Notes under the pieces: generated by a model | Databases searched by the model: none | What the model was told of the DNA's origin: nothing | What the model saw: only the letters and a program-made list of their open reading frames with translations | NCBI GenBank assembly: GCA_002339675.1 | Contig: DDKB01000017.1 | Coordinates: 124,001-188,000 of the forward strand | DNA from: Stutzerimonas stutzeri | GTDB taxonomy: Bacteria; Pseudomonadota; Gammaproteobacteria; Pseudomonadales; Pseudomonadaceae | Direction: 5' to 3' | Length of the DNA: 64,000 nucleotides | Translations under genes and position numbers: made by a program | Shown: piece by piece, positions 24,613-33,915 of the stretch | Layout of the letters: each line of letters opens with the position of its first letter | How positions within the stretch are numbered: position 1 is the stretch's first letter

Positions 24613-25728
24613 CTAGCGCAACGACTGGCGCAGGCGCGACAGGGCGCCGACGAAAAACAGCGTACCGATTGCCAGCAACGCCAGCAGCTGCGGCCAGATC
24701 ACCCCGATGCCGGCGCCGCGGAACAGGATCGCCTGGGCCAGCGAAACGAAGTGCGTGGTGGGGGCGGCCAGCATGATGGTCTGCACCAGGTCGGGCATGC
24801 TCTCGCGCGGCGTCATGCCCCCCGAGAGGATTTGCAGCGGCATCAGGACCAGGATGATCAGCAGCCCCAGCTGCGGCATCGAGCGGGCCACCGTGCCGAA
24901 AAAGATGCCCATCGAGGTGGTCGCGAACAAGTGCAGCGCCGCGCCGCCCATGAACAGCAGCAACGAGCCCTGGATCGGGATCTGCAACCAGCCCTCGACG
25001 ATGAAGCGCAGGGCGAAGGCGGACGCCAGCAGCACCACCAGGCCCATCGCCCAGACCTTGGCCAGCATGATCTCCAACGGCGTTACCGGCATCACCAGCA
25101 GGTGCTCGATGGTGCCGTGCTCGCGCTCGCGGATCAGCGCCGCGCCGGTGAGGATGATCGACAACATGGTGATCTGGTTGATCACCTCGTTCACCGCGCC
25201 GAACCAGGACCGGCTCAGGTTCGGGTTGAAGGCCATGCGCACCACCGCCTCGACCGGCAGCGCCTCGCTGGCCCGGTAACGCTGGACGAAGGCGGCCAGC
25301 TCCGCGGTAACGATCTGCTGGATATGCCCGGCGCCAGTGAAGGCTTGGCTGATCTGCGTCGCGTCGACGTTGAGCTGGATTGTCGGGTGCCGACCGGCGA
25401 GCAGGTCCTGCTGGAAGTTCGGCGGAATGTTGAGCGTGAAGGTATAGAGCCCGGCATCCATGCCGGCGTCCATCTGCTGCAGGTCGATCAGCGCCGGCGG
25501 CAGGAAATACGGCAGCTGAAAAGCGTTGAGGATGCGCTGTGAAGCCTGCGAACGGTCCTCGTCGACCACCGCCACCGTGGCCCGGTGCGGCGCCTCGGGC
25601 AATGCCGTGGCGCTGGTGTAGATGGCGAGGGTGAAGGCGTAGAGGATCAGCACCAGCAGCGCCGGGTCGCGGTACAGGCTGCGCAGTTCCTTGAGGCCCA
25701 GCTGGAAGATGTTGGCGAGCGCATGCAT
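24613..25728 (-). CDS. yhhJ: ABC-2 type permease (YhhJ-like)
   Basis: A 371-residue ABC-2 permease. An N-terminal membrane segment (about 20-45) is followed by a large extracytoplasmic domain and about five C-terminal membrane segments. The coupling region REREHGTIEHLLVMPVTPLE is typical. Length and order match YhhJ, the partner of RbbA and YhiI in enterobacteria. It sits one base after the RbbA-like gene. It probably forms one half of a pump, with the permease part of the 915-residue protein as the other half. Confidence 0.8.
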   Translation of the reverse strand: MHALANIFQLGLKELRSLYRDPALLVLILYAFTLAIYTSATALPEAPHRATVAVVDEDRSQASQRILNAFQLPYFLPPALIDLQQMDAGMDAGLYTFTLNIPPNFQQDLLAGRHPTIQLNVDATQISQAFTGAGHIQQIVTAELAAFVQRYRASEALPVEAVVRMAFNPNLSRSWFGAVNEVINQITMLSIILTGAALIREREHGTIEHLLVMPVTPLEIMLAKVWAMGLVVLLASAFALRFIVEGWLQIPIQGSLLLFMGGAALHLFATTSMGIFFGTVARSMPQLGLLIILVLMPLQILSGGMTPRESMPDLVQTIMLAAPTTHFVSLAQAILFRGAGIGVIWPQLLALLAIGTLFFVGALSRLRQSLR

Positions 25729-25729
25729 G

Positions 25730-28477
25730 TCAGTGTTCCTGTTTGCGCAGCCCGGCGACGCTGAGCAGGGTGAGCAGCGGGATGGCCAGCAGCAGCGGCA
25801 CGAAATAGGGGTACAGGTCGGCCATGCCCAGCGCCTTGGAAAACACCCCGCGGCTGATGATGAGGAAATGGCTGGTCGGGTAGAGCTGGCCGAACAGCGC
25901 GCTGGCGCCCTCCAGTGCCGAGACCGGGTAGGTCAGCCCGGAGAACTGCACCGCCGGCAGCAGGGTGGCGATGGCGGTGCCGAACACCGCGGCGATCTGG
26001 CTGTTGAGCACCGAGGACATGAGCAGGCCCAGGCCGGTGGCGCAGGTCACGTAGAGCAGCGCGCCGATGATGAGGGTGGCCAGGCTGCCCTTGACCGGCA
26101 CGCCGAACACCAGCACGGCGAGAACCACCAGGGTGGCGAAGTTGATCATCCCCAGCGCGATATAGGGCAGCTGCTTGCCGACCAGGAATTCCAGGCGCGT
26201 CACCGGCGTCACGTAGAAATTGGTGATCGAGCCCAGCTCCTTTTCCCGCACCACACCGAGGGCGGTGAGCATCGCCGGGATCATCATCAAGAGGATCGGG
26301 ATCATCGCCGGCACCATCGCCGGCAGGCTCTGCACGTCGGGGTTGTAGCGGTAGCGCACGGCGACCTCGGCGAGGCTGGCGGCGGGCACGCCGGCGCCGC
26401 GCGCCAGCTCCCGCAGGTAGCTCAGGTGCAGGCCCTGGGCGTAGCCTTTGATGGTGTCGGCGCGCATCGGCATGGCACCGTCGATCCAGATGGCGATCTG
26501 CGGCGTGTCCCCGCGCTTGAGATCCCGGCCGAAATTCGGCGGGATCTCCACCGCCATGCTGATGTCCCCGCTGCGCATGCGCGCGTCCAGCTCCTGCTCG
26601 CTGTCCAGCGGCGCTTTCTCGATGAAGTAGCGCGAGCCGCTGATGTTCAGCGCGTAGGCCTGGCTGGTGGTGGTCTGGTCGTGGTCGAGCACGGCGTAGG
26701 TCAGGTCCTCGACGTCCATGCTGATGCCGTAGCCCATGATGAACATCAGCACCACGGTGCCGAGCATCGCCAGCGTTGCGCGGATCGGGTCGCGGCGCAG
26801 CTCCATGGCCTCGCGACGGGTGTAGCTGAGCAGCCGACGCAGGCTGAAGCGTCGTTGCAACGCGCCGGCGTCCGCCCGCATCGCGGGCCGCGCCTCGGCT
26901 GTCGCGGGCTCGGCGCCGGCGGCCGGCTGCGCGGCGGCGGTCTGTGCCACGGCGTCTTCCAGGTAGGCGATGAAAGTCGCCTCCAGGGTTGGCAGGCCGC
27001 GCTTGTCCATCAGTGCCTGCGGCGTGTCGCTGTCGAGCACGCGGCCGGCATGCATCAACGAGATGCGGTCGCAGCGCAGCGCCTCGTTCATGAAGTGCGT
27101 GGAGATGAAGATGGTCACCCCTTCCTCGCGCGACAGCTGCACCAGCAGCGCCCAGAAACCGTCACGGGCGATCGGGTCGACGCCGGAGGTGGGTTCGTCG
27201 AGGATCAGGATTTCCGGCTTGTGCAGCACGGCCACGGCCAGCGACAGACGTTGGCGGACGCCTAACGGGAGGCTGTCGGGCAGGCTGTCGGCCTCGGCGA
27301 GCAGTTCGAATCGCTCGAGCATCGCCTGGATTCGCGGCTGGCGCTCGGCAGCCGGCAGGTGGAACAGCCGGGCATGCAGGTCGAGGTTCTGGCGTACGGT
27401 CAGCTCGCTGTAGAGCGAGAACGCCTGGGACATGTAGCCGACGCGCTGGCGGGTGCGCATGTCGCGCGGGTCGATGGGCTTGCCGAACAGCAGCGCGTCA
27501 CCCTCGCTGGCCGGCAGCAGCCCGGTGAGCATCTTCATCGTGGTGCTCTTGCCGCAGCCGTTGGAGCCGAGGAAGCCGAAGATCTCTCCGCGTTCGATGC
27601 GAAAGTTCACCCGGTCCACCGCGACGAACTCGCCGAAGCGCATGGTCAGTCCGTGGGCCTCGATGGCAATGCTGTCGCTGCGCGTACGCGGCGGGATCCG
27701 CAGCGCCTGGTGGCGGCTGCGCTTGGCCTCCGGCAACAGGCGGATGAAGGCCTCCTCGAGGCTGTCGCTGGCGGTGCGCGCCAGCAGCTCGGCGGGCGTA
27801 CCGGTGGCCAGTACCTGGCCGGCGTCCATTGCCACCAGATGATCGAAGCGCTGGGCCTCGTCCATGTAGGCGGTGGCCACCATCACGCTCATCTGTGGCC
27901 GCTCGGCGCGGATGCGTCCGATCAGCTCCCAGAACTGCGCCCGCGACAGCGGGTCGACCCCTGTGGTGGGCTCGTCGAGGATCAGCAGGTCGGGGTCGTG
28001 GATCAGCGCGCAGCACAGGCCGAGCTTCTGCTTCATGCCGCCGGACAGCTTGCCCGCGGGCCGGTCGACGAAGGCGGCCAGGCCGGTGCTGCGGGTCAGC
28101 TCGGCGATACGCCAGCGGCGCTCGTCGGCCGCCTGGCCGAACAGGCGGCCAAAGAACTCCAGGTTCTCGAACACGGTGAGCGTGGGGTAGAGATTCTTGC
28201 CCAGGCCCTGCGGCATGTAGGCGATCCGCGGACAGACCCGGCGCCGGTGGGCCGGGTCGCCAATGTCGCCATCGAGCACCTCGATGCGTCCGGTCTGCAG
28301 CGCCCGAGCCCCGGCGATCAGCGCCAGCAGGCTGGACTTGCCGACGCCGTCCGGACCGATCAGGCCGACCATGCAACGCGCCGGCAGGCTCAGGCTGAGG
28401 TCATCCAGCGCGCGGGTCGCGCCGTACTGCAGGCTGACTGCTGCGATCTCGGCGACGGTGGTGGCAGCTGTGCTCAT
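25730..28477 (-). CDS. rbbA: Fused ABC ATPase-ATPase-permease, RbbA-like
   Basis: A 915-residue fusion. ATPase 1 (about 8-235) has Walker A GPDGVGKSS, signature LSGGMKQK and Walker B LLILDEPTTGVDP. ATPase 2 (about 270-495) has GSNGCGKST and ILILDEPTSGVDP, but its signature reads PLGVRQR rather than LSGGQ. An Ala-rich linker leads to an ABC-2 permease (about 560-915). RbbA of E. coli (911 residues) has the same build and is described as ribosome-associated, yet the HlyD and YhhJ partners argue for an efflux pump. The 5' end overlaps the HlyD gene by ATGA. Confidence 0.82.
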   Translation of the reverse strand: MSTAATTVAEIAAVSLQYGATRALDDLSLSLPARCMVGLIGPDGVGKSSLLALIAGARALQTGRIEVLDGDIGDPAHRRRVCPRIAYMPQGLGKNLYPTLTVFENLEFFGRLFGQAADERRWRIAELTRSTGLAAFVDRPAGKLSGGMKQKLGLCCALIHDPDLLILDEPTTGVDPLSRAQFWELIGRIRAERPQMSVMVATAYMDEAQRFDHLVAMDAGQVLATGTPAELLARTASDSLEEAFIRLLPEAKRSRHQALRIPPRTRSDSIAIEAHGLTMRFGEFVAVDRVNFRIERGEIFGFLGSNGCGKSTTMKMLTGLLPASEGDALLFGKPIDPRDMRTRQRVGYMSQAFSLYSELTVRQNLDLHARLFHLPAAERQPRIQAMLERFELLAEADSLPDSLPLGVRQRLSLAVAVLHKPEILILDEPTSGVDPIARDGFWALLVQLSREEGVTIFISTHFMNEALRCDRISLMHAGRVLDSDTPQALMDKRGLPTLEATFIAYLEDAVAQTAAAQPAAGAEPATAEARPAMRADAGALQRRFSLRRLLSYTRREAMELRRDPIRATLAMLGTVVLMFIMGYGISMDVEDLTYAVLDHDQTTTSQAYALNISGSRYFIEKAPLDSEQELDARMRSGDISMAVEIPPNFGRDLKRGDTPQIAIWIDGAMPMRADTIKGYAQGLHLSYLRELARGAGVPAASLAEVAVRYRYNPDVQSLPAMVPAMIPILLMMIPAMLTALGVVREKELGSITNFYVTPVTRLEFLVGKQLPYIALGMINFATLVVLAVLVFGVPVKGSLATLIIGALLYVTCATGLGLLMSSVLNSQIAAVFGTAIATLLPAVQFSGLTYPVSALEGASALFGQLYPTSHFLIISRGVFSKALGMADLYPYFVPLLLAIPLLTLLSVAGLRKQEH

Positions 28478-29550
28478 GGCGTGACGTTGACCTGCAACTC
28501 ATCCGGCCAATGCGCCTCACCGTCGAGCTTCAGGTAAGCCATGCCCGGCAGGCCGGTCTTGACCTGCTCCATGTGCTTTTTCAGCAGCTCGGGGTCGATC
28601 CGCGCCTTGACCCGGAACATCAGCTTCTCGCGTTCGCTTTCGGTTTCCACCGTCTTGGGCGTGAACTGCGCCACGCTGGCGACATAACTGACCTTTGCCG
28701 GGATCACGTACTGCGGCGCGGCATCGATGACAAGGCGCACCTCGGCCCCTATGGCCACGCGCCCGGCCTGGCGTTCGGGCAGGAAGAAGGTCATGTAGAC
28801 GTCGGCTAGGTCGACTAGGTTGAGCAGCTTGCCGCCGGCCCCGAGGACCTCGCCGGGTTGCGCCACGCGGTACTGCACCCGCGCCAGGCGATCGCTCTTG
28901 AGCTCACTGTCGCGGATATCCGCCTGCAGCCGCTCGACCCCGGCCTGAGCCGCCTCGACGGCGGACTGTGCTTCGACGACCTGGGAGCGCGCCGCGGCGA
29001 TGCCGGCATCGGCCGACAGGGTGCGAGCGCGCGCCGCGGCCAGCCCGGCTTCGGCGCTCTGCAGGGTGGCCAGGTCATCATCGAGCTGCTGGCGCGGCAT
29101 TGCGTTGCGCTGGACCAGGGTGGCGGTGCGCTGGTGGCGCTTGCGCGCGGCGGTCAGTTCGGCCTGGCGCTGGGCCACCACCGATTCGGCCGCGGCCTTT
29201 TCGCTCTCGCGCTGGGCAACCAGTGCCTGGGCCGTGAGGATGGCGTTCTCGCCCTGGCGAAGCTGCGCGCGGGCCTGGTTGAGCTGGGCCTGGAGCACCT
29301 CGGTGTCCATCCGTGCCAGCACCTGGCCGGGCTGCACGAAGTCGCCCTCGTCGGCGAGGATTTCCAGCACCCGGCCGGGGCTCTTGGTGGCGACGTCGAT
29401 TTCAGTGGCTTCGATCCGGCCGTTGCCGCTGGCGAAGCCGTCGCCCAGGCCGCTGGGGCGTAGCTCGGACCAGAGCACCAGGCCGATCACGGCGACCACC
29501 AGCAGGATCGCCGAGGCCTTGAACAGGGTACGGGTGCGGGGTTGGCTCAT
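28474..29550 (-). CDS. yhiI: HlyD-family membrane-fusion protein (YhiI-like)
   Basis: A 358-residue periplasmic adaptor with one N-terminal membrane anchor (about 10-26), a biotinyl-lipoyl-like region (VLEILADEGDFVQPGQVLARMD), a long Ala/Gln/Arg coiled coil (about 95-215) and a beta-barrel C-terminus. ATG 29550 (MSQPRTRTLFK) is preferred over the open extension to 29583. It links the ABC-2 permeases to the outer membrane; no TolC-like gene is adjacent. Confidence 0.82.
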   Translation of the reverse strand: MSQPRTRTLFKASAILLVVAVIGLVLWSELRPSGLGDGFASGNGRIEATEIDVATKSPGRVLEILADEGDFVQPGQVLARMDTEVLQAQLNQARAQLRQGENAILTAQALVAQRESEKAAAESVVAQRQAELTAARKRHQRTATLVQRNAMPRQQLDDDLATLQSAEAGLAAARARTLSADAGIAAARSQVVEAQSAVEAAQAGVERLQADIRDSELKSDRLARVQYRVAQPGEVLGAGGKLLNLVDLADVYMTFFLPERQAGRVAIGAEVRLVIDAAPQYVIPAKVSYVASVAQFTPKTVETESEREKLMFRVKARIDPELLKKHMEQVKTGLPGMAYLKLDGEAHWPDELQVNVTP

Positions 29551-29662
29551 TGCGGGGCTCCGGTGGCGATAGTCCCGAGCCATGTTACGGGTTAACGGCT
29601 TCGCTAAGGGCTATCTGGATCAATTGTGCGTCGATTGGTCACCATGATCGCGGAACCCTGTG

Positions 29663-30283
29663 TCACTGGCGTGGCAGCGCATGGGCCAGCGTCCAGTCGA
29701 CCAGCTCGCGGCTGAGGCGATCGCTGGCGGCGCCGAAAGCCTCGACGACGCGCTCGACGCTGGGGTCGGCGCTCGGCTGGCGAACCTCGAAGCGGCGGTT
29801 GGCCAGGGTGTGCTGGTCGTCACGGTTGACCAGGCGCGCATCGAGGGTGATGAGCACTTCCGGCCGGCCGTCGACATAGACGGCCTGGAACGCGCGCAGA
29901 TCGCTGTGCAGGCTGAGGTCGGCGTAGAGATTGACGTCCTCGTTGCTCACCGAGGGCATCCGCCCGTCACGCTGGAAGGCTTCGATCAACCGGTCGCGCA
30001 GCAGCACCGGCGCCGCATCGCTCCAGCGCGCGCCACCGTAGGCGCTGATCTGGTTGCCCTCGGGTACCACGGCAATCCGCTGGCTGCCCAGGATGCGGCT
30101 GGCCTGCGGGGTGTTGAGGCGCAGCGCCTGGTCGGTGGCGGGCTCGGCGGATTTTTGGGGTACCGGTGTCGTGGGCAGCAAGTAGATGCGCAGGGTCTCC
30201 GAGGCCGGCAACACCGAGCAGGCGGCCAGGACACAGAACAGCCCGGGCAGGGCGAGGCGGGACAGCGTGTGGCGAAGGCTCAT
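29663..30283 (-). CDS. PqiC-like ABC transport auxiliary lipoprotein
   Basis: A 206-residue lipoprotein with lipobox LAAC (Cys about 22), then the ABC-type transport auxiliary (DUF330/PqiC) fold: RIAVVPEGNQISAYGGARWS is the conserved segment. Such proteins sit at the outer membrane and cooperate with MCE proteins in lipid movement. It overlaps the MCE gene by 4 bp and is the last gene of the four-gene set. Confidence 0.85.
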   Translation of the reverse strand: MSLRHTLSRLALPGLFCVLAACSVLPASETLRIYLLPTTPVPQKSAEPATDQALRLNTPQASRILGSQRIAVVPEGNQISAYGGARWSDAAPVLLRDRLIEAFQRDGRMPSVSNEDVNLYADLSLHSDLRAFQAVYVDGRPEVLITLDARLVNRDDQHTLANRRFEVRQPSADPSVERVVEAFGAASDRLSRELVDWTLAHALPRQ

Positions 30284-31218
30284 GGGTTGAACTCCTGCAG
30301 TTTGTCGCGCCCGAGCAGGAAGCCGCTGGGGTTGTCTTCCAGACGCTGGGTGACGCGCCGCAGCGCGCCCAGGGTGCTGCGCAGCTCGTTGATGGCCGGG
30401 CCCAGTTCGTTGAAGCCCTGCATGCCGTTGTTGAGCGCGCCCTGGTTGTCCTCCAGCAGCGTATCCAGGCGGGCGGTGGTGCGGTCCAGCGCCTTCATCG
30501 AGTGCGCCGCGCTGTCCAGCACGCTGCGGCCCTGCTCGTCGAGCAGCCCGTTGGCGTTGTGCGCCAGGCTCGACAGCTCACCCATCACGGTATTGGCCTG
30601 CTGGCTCAGCTGGCTGAACTGCTCGAGCGTCCGCGCCAGATCGCCGCGCTGCTCGGACAGCACGCTGGTGGCCTGCTCCAGGTGCTCGAGCGTGCGGCTC
30701 AGGCGCGTGGTGTTTTCTTCGGAAAAGATCTGGTTGGCGCTGAGCAAGAGGTTATTGATGTTGCTCATCAGGTCTTCGCCGTTCTCCAGTAAGGCGCTGA
30801 GCGAGGAGGGGTCGGCGATGATCAGTGGCGGGTTGTCCGGGTCGCCCTTGAGACGCGGACTTTCCGGCGTGCCACCGTGCAGCTGGATGACCATGCTGCC
30901 GGTGATGTTGGCCAGGGCCAGGCGCGCCTGCGTATCGGTCTTGATCGGGGTGCCGCCGTAGACCCGGATGCGCGCACGGACCTTGCGTGGATCGTCCGGC
31001 TCCAGCCACAGCTGGACGACATCGCCCACCTTGATGCCGCTGTACTCCACCGAGCTGCCGCTCGACAGACCGCTCACCGCCTGGCTGAAGCCGATGTCGT
31101 AGTAGCTGTATTCGCGGTCCATGCTGGACTTGCCCAGCCAGAGGGCGAACAGCAGGGCGCAGCCGACGGCGACCACGGTGAACAGACCGATCAGGACATG
31201 ATGGGCACGGGTTTCCAT
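30280..31218 (-). CDS. MCE (MlaD/PqiB-type) lipid-transport protein
   Basis: A 312-residue protein with one N-terminal membrane anchor (about 8-28), a single MCE domain (about 40-120, with VSGLSSGSSVEYSGIKVGDV) and a long helical C-terminus with heptads (about 150-290). The MCE domain should form a ring that binds lipid in the periplasm. It is coded between its ATPase and the lipoprotein. Confidence 0.87.
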   Translation of the reverse strand: METRAHHVLIGLFTVVAVGCALLFALWLGKSSMDREYSYYDIGFSQAVSGLSSGSSVEYSGIKVGDVVQLWLEPDDPRKVRARIRVYGGTPIKTDTQARLALANITGSMVIQLHGGTPESPRLKGDPDNPPLIIADPSSLSALLENGEDLMSNINNLLLSANQIFSEENTTRLSRTLEHLEQATSVLSEQRGDLARTLEQFSQLSQQANTVMGELSSLAHNANGLLDEQGRSVLDSAAHSMKALDRTTARLDTLLEDNQGALNNGMQGFNELGPAINELRSTLGALRRVTQRLEDNPSGFLLGRDKLQEFNP

Positions 31219-31219
31219 C

Positions 31220-32008
31220 TCAGGGCGTCTCCAGCTTCAGCGCAGCATCCTGCGCGGCGCGGCCACGAGGGCCGTGAAAGTATTCGCGGATCCAGGGATC
31301 GTCGGTGGCGGCGACGGTCTCGAGGGTGTCGACCACCAGCACGCGTTTCTGCGACAGCACCGCGACACGGTCGCAGATGGTGTAGAGCGTATCCAGGTCA
31401 TGAGTCACCAGGAACACGCTGAAGCCCAGCGCATCGCGCAGGGTCAGGATCAGCTGGTCGAAGGCGGCCGCGCCGATCGGGTCGAGGCCGGCAGTCGGCT
31501 CGTCGAGAAACAGTACTTCCGGGTCCAGCGCCAGCGCGCGGGCCAGGGCGGCGCGCTTGACCATCCCGCCCGACAGTTCGTCCGGGTACTTGCAGGCCGC
31601 CTCGGGCGGCAGCCCGGCGAGCGCCAGTTTCTGTCGTGCCAGGTGTTCGGCATCCCTGCGCTTGAGCCCGGCGTGCTCGATCAGCGGCAGGGCGACATTT
31701 TCCTGCAGGTTGAGCGAGGTGAACAGCGCGCCGCCCTGGAACAGCACGCCGAAGCGACGCTCGACTTCCGAGCGCCGCTGGGTCGAGAGCTTCAGCAGGT
31801 TCTCACCGAACACCTTGACGCTGCCGGCGTTGGGCCGGCGCAGGCCGACGATGCTGCGCAGGAGCACCGACTTGCCGGTGCCCGAGCCGCCGACCACGCC
31901 GAGGATCTCGCCGCGGCGGATGTCCAGGTCCAGATTGACGTGCACCGCCTGCTTGCCGAAACGGTTGACCAGGCCGCGGACCTGAATCACGGGGTCGTCT
32001 GCGTTCAC
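31220..32008 (-). CDS. MCE-system ABC ATPase (MlaF-like)
   Basis: A 262-residue ATPase with GGSGTGKSV (Walker A), LSGGMVKRAALARA (signature) and VLFLDEPTAGLDP (Walker B), the MlaF pattern. I place the start at GTG 32008, which overlaps the permease stop (GTGA), instead of the upstream-open frame to 32143, which would overlap the permease coding region. It powers the permease encoded just upstream. Confidence 0.87.
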   Translation of the reverse strand: MNADDPVIQVRGLVNRFGKQAVHVNLDLDIRRGEILGVVGGSGTGKSVLLRSIVGLRRPNAGSVKVFGENLLKLSTQRRSEVERRFGVLFQGGALFTSLNLQENVALPLIEHAGLKRRDAEHLARQKLALAGLPPEAACKYPDELSGGMVKRAALARALALDPEVLFLDEPTAGLDPIGAAAFDQLILTLRDALGFSVFLVTHDLDTLYTICDRVAVLSQKRVLVVDTLETVAATDDPWIREYFHGPRGRAAQDAALKLETP

Positions 32009-33156
32009 CAGCCCATCTCCATGAAAAACAGCGCGGCCACGGCGTCGAGCAGGATCACCATGAAGATCGACTGCACCACGCTGGAGGTGGTGTGCTCGCC
32101 CACCGACTGCGCGCTGCCGCTGGCCTTGAAGCCTTCCAGGCAACCGATTACGGCAATCAGAAAGGCGAACACCGGTGCCTTGCCGATGCCGACCAGGAAG
32201 TGATTGAGCGGAATATCGCGCTGCAGGATGGTGAAGAACATGGCCGGCGAGATATCCAGTGCCAGCGAGCAGACCACCAGTCCGCCGAGGATGCCGCTGA
32301 GGATGCCGATGAAGGTCAGGATCGGCAGTGTGATCAACATCGCCAGCACCCGCGGCAGCACCAGCAGCTCGATCGGGCTCAGGCCAAGGGTGCGGATGGC
32401 GTCGATCTCCTCGTTGGATTTCATCGCGCCGATCTGCGCGGCAAAGGCACTGGCGGTGCGCCCGGCCAGCAGGATCGCCGCCAGCAGCACGCCGAATTCA
32501 CGCAGGAAGGAAAAGGCCACCAGGTTGACGGTGTAAATGGTCGCGCCGAAGTCGGCGAGCACCGTGGCGCCGAGAAAGGCCACCACCGCACCGACCAGAA
32601 AGGTCAGCAGGGCGACGATGGGGATGGCATCCAGACCGGTCTGCTCGATATGCGCCACCAGCGCGGTCACGCGCCAGCGCCGAGGGTTGGGCAGCACCGT
32701 AAACAGCGTCTGCAGCGTCAGGCCGATAAAGCCGAGCAGGGTGCGCTGCTGGTTCCAGACGCCGGATACGGTGCGGCCGATATGCGCCAGGACGTCGGCC
32801 AGGCCGTTGGTGTCGGGCGCCTGTTCGGCTTCAGGCTGGTCCAGCGCGTGGGCGACGGTACGCAGCAGGGCCTGGCGCTCGCTGGCCAGTTGCGGCGCCC
32901 ATTCGTTGAGCCGGGCGACCCGCGCCGGGCCGATCAGCTCGACCAGCAAGCCGGCCCCGGCGGTGTCCAGCTCGCCCATGGCGCCAAGCTCGACCCGATC
33001 GGCGTCGGTCACCTGGCGGCGCGTGCGCTCGACTTCGCGGCGCAGCGTCGCATAGTGCTGCAACGTCCAGTCGCCTATAACGGTGAGCGTGGCGGCGCCG
33101 GCGTCCTGGGCGGGCTGTCGCTGCAGACTGCCGGCCAGCGAAGTGGGGTGCGTCAA
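32005..33156 (-). CDS. MlaE-like permease with N-terminal STAS domain
   Basis: A 383-residue protein. Residues about 20-115 form a STAS-like domain (VELGAMGELDTAGAGLLVELI); residues about 145-383 are the MlaE permease with GRTASAFAAQIGAMKSNEEIDA and about five to six membrane segments. In E. coli Mla the STAS protein (MlaB) is separate; here it is fused. It is the first gene of the MCE operon. Confidence 0.88.
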   Translation of the reverse strand: MTHPTSLAGSLQRQPAQDAGAATLTVIGDWTLQHYATLRREVERTRRQVTDADRVELGAMGELDTAGAGLLVELIGPARVARLNEWAPQLASERQALLRTVAHALDQPEAEQAPDTNGLADVLAHIGRTVSGVWNQQRTLLGFIGLTLQTLFTVLPNPRRWRVTALVAHIEQTGLDAIPIVALLTFLVGAVVAFLGATVLADFGATIYTVNLVAFSFLREFGVLLAAILLAGRTASAFAAQIGAMKSNEEIDAIRTLGLSPIELLVLPRVLAMLITLPILTFIGILSGILGGLVVCSLALDISPAMFFTILQRDIPLNHFLVGIGKAPVFAFLIAVIGCLEGFKASGSAQSVGEHTTSSVVQSIFMVILLDAVAALFFMEMGW

Positions 33157-33506
33157 ATTGGTATCCCTGGGTGTAAAAAGGGCATGAGCGGCACAGGCCC
33201 TGATCGTCGCGTTATGACTGATGCTATCAGTTCGGACCTCGATGGCGCGGTTACGTTTAGCCGTTGCGGTGCGCAGGGCGGCAGTTGGTCGGCCAGGCTG
33301 GATGTATTTCCGCTGCGTGCGAACTATCGCCCGCTTTGGGCCTCCATAGCGTGCGCATCGAGGGTGGGCTCGGCGCGTGCTGCGAAGGTTGTTATCTTAC
33401 GCCGCCTTTGTCGCGGTCTTCAGCTTGCCCGCGCTTCGGGCCCTGCCATCCATCCCGGCGTTCCAACCCCGGCTTTCAACGATTTCAGCGAGGCTATCGC
33501 TTGCCT
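33157..33506. other. 350-bp gap between the MCE operon and the VanZ-like gene
   Basis: This divergent non-coding region presumably holds both promoters. The only structure I see is a short perfect dyad at 33217-33231 (ACTGAT, GCT, ATCAGT), a possible operator. The frame of the VanZ-like gene stays open back to 33264, but without a fitting start or membrane topology. Confidence 0.35.
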
Positions 33507-33914
33507 ATGAATTACTTGCGCTTGCTGCCGTTCATCGCGGTCATGGCGATCATCATCTTCAGCGGGCTGCGCCCCGAGCCGGTGCCCCAGGTGTTCGATC
33601 AACAGGACAAGCTGCATCACATGCTCGGCTTTGCCGCGCTGATGTTCACGCTGCGCCTGGCCTTCCCGCAATGGCGTCTGTTCTGGTCGATCGCGGCGAG
33701 CCTGAGCGTGGCCTTTCTGATCGAGATGGGGCAGGAATTTCTACCCAATCGTGAGCCGTCTTTCGGCGACATGCTGGCCAACACACTGGGCGTGCTGGTG
33801 GGTTGGGGCTGCTCGTCGCTGGCGTACCAGTGGTACCTGCGCCGGATCGGCGTGACCACCGAGCCCGAGATGCCCGAGGCCACCGAGCACCTCGCCAACC
33901 CCGAGCGTCCATGA
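33507..33914 (+). CDS. VanZ-like small membrane protein
   Basis: A 135-residue integral membrane protein with four hydrophobic segments. It has SGLRPEPVP, DKLHHMLGFAALMF and QEFLPNREPSFGDMLANTLG, typical of the VanZ-like family. I chose ATG 33507 (MNYLRLLPF) because it begins the first membrane segment. Family roles are unclear outside teicoplanin resistance, so no function is assigned. It is convergent with the DUF2238 gene, one base apart. Confidence 0.75.
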   Translation: MNYLRLLPFIAVMAIIIFSGLRPEPVPQVFDQQDKLHHMLGFAALMFTLRLAFPQWRLFWSIAASLSVAFLIEMGQEFLPNREPSFGDMLANTLGVLVGWGCSSLAYQWYLRRIGVTTEPEMPEATEHLANPERP

Positions 33915-33915
33915 G

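Noticed and set aside
33264..33506. N-terminal extension of the VanZ-like frame
   Set aside because: No ATG with an SD, and the extension lacks the hydrophobic pattern of the family. ATG 33507 begins the first membrane helix.
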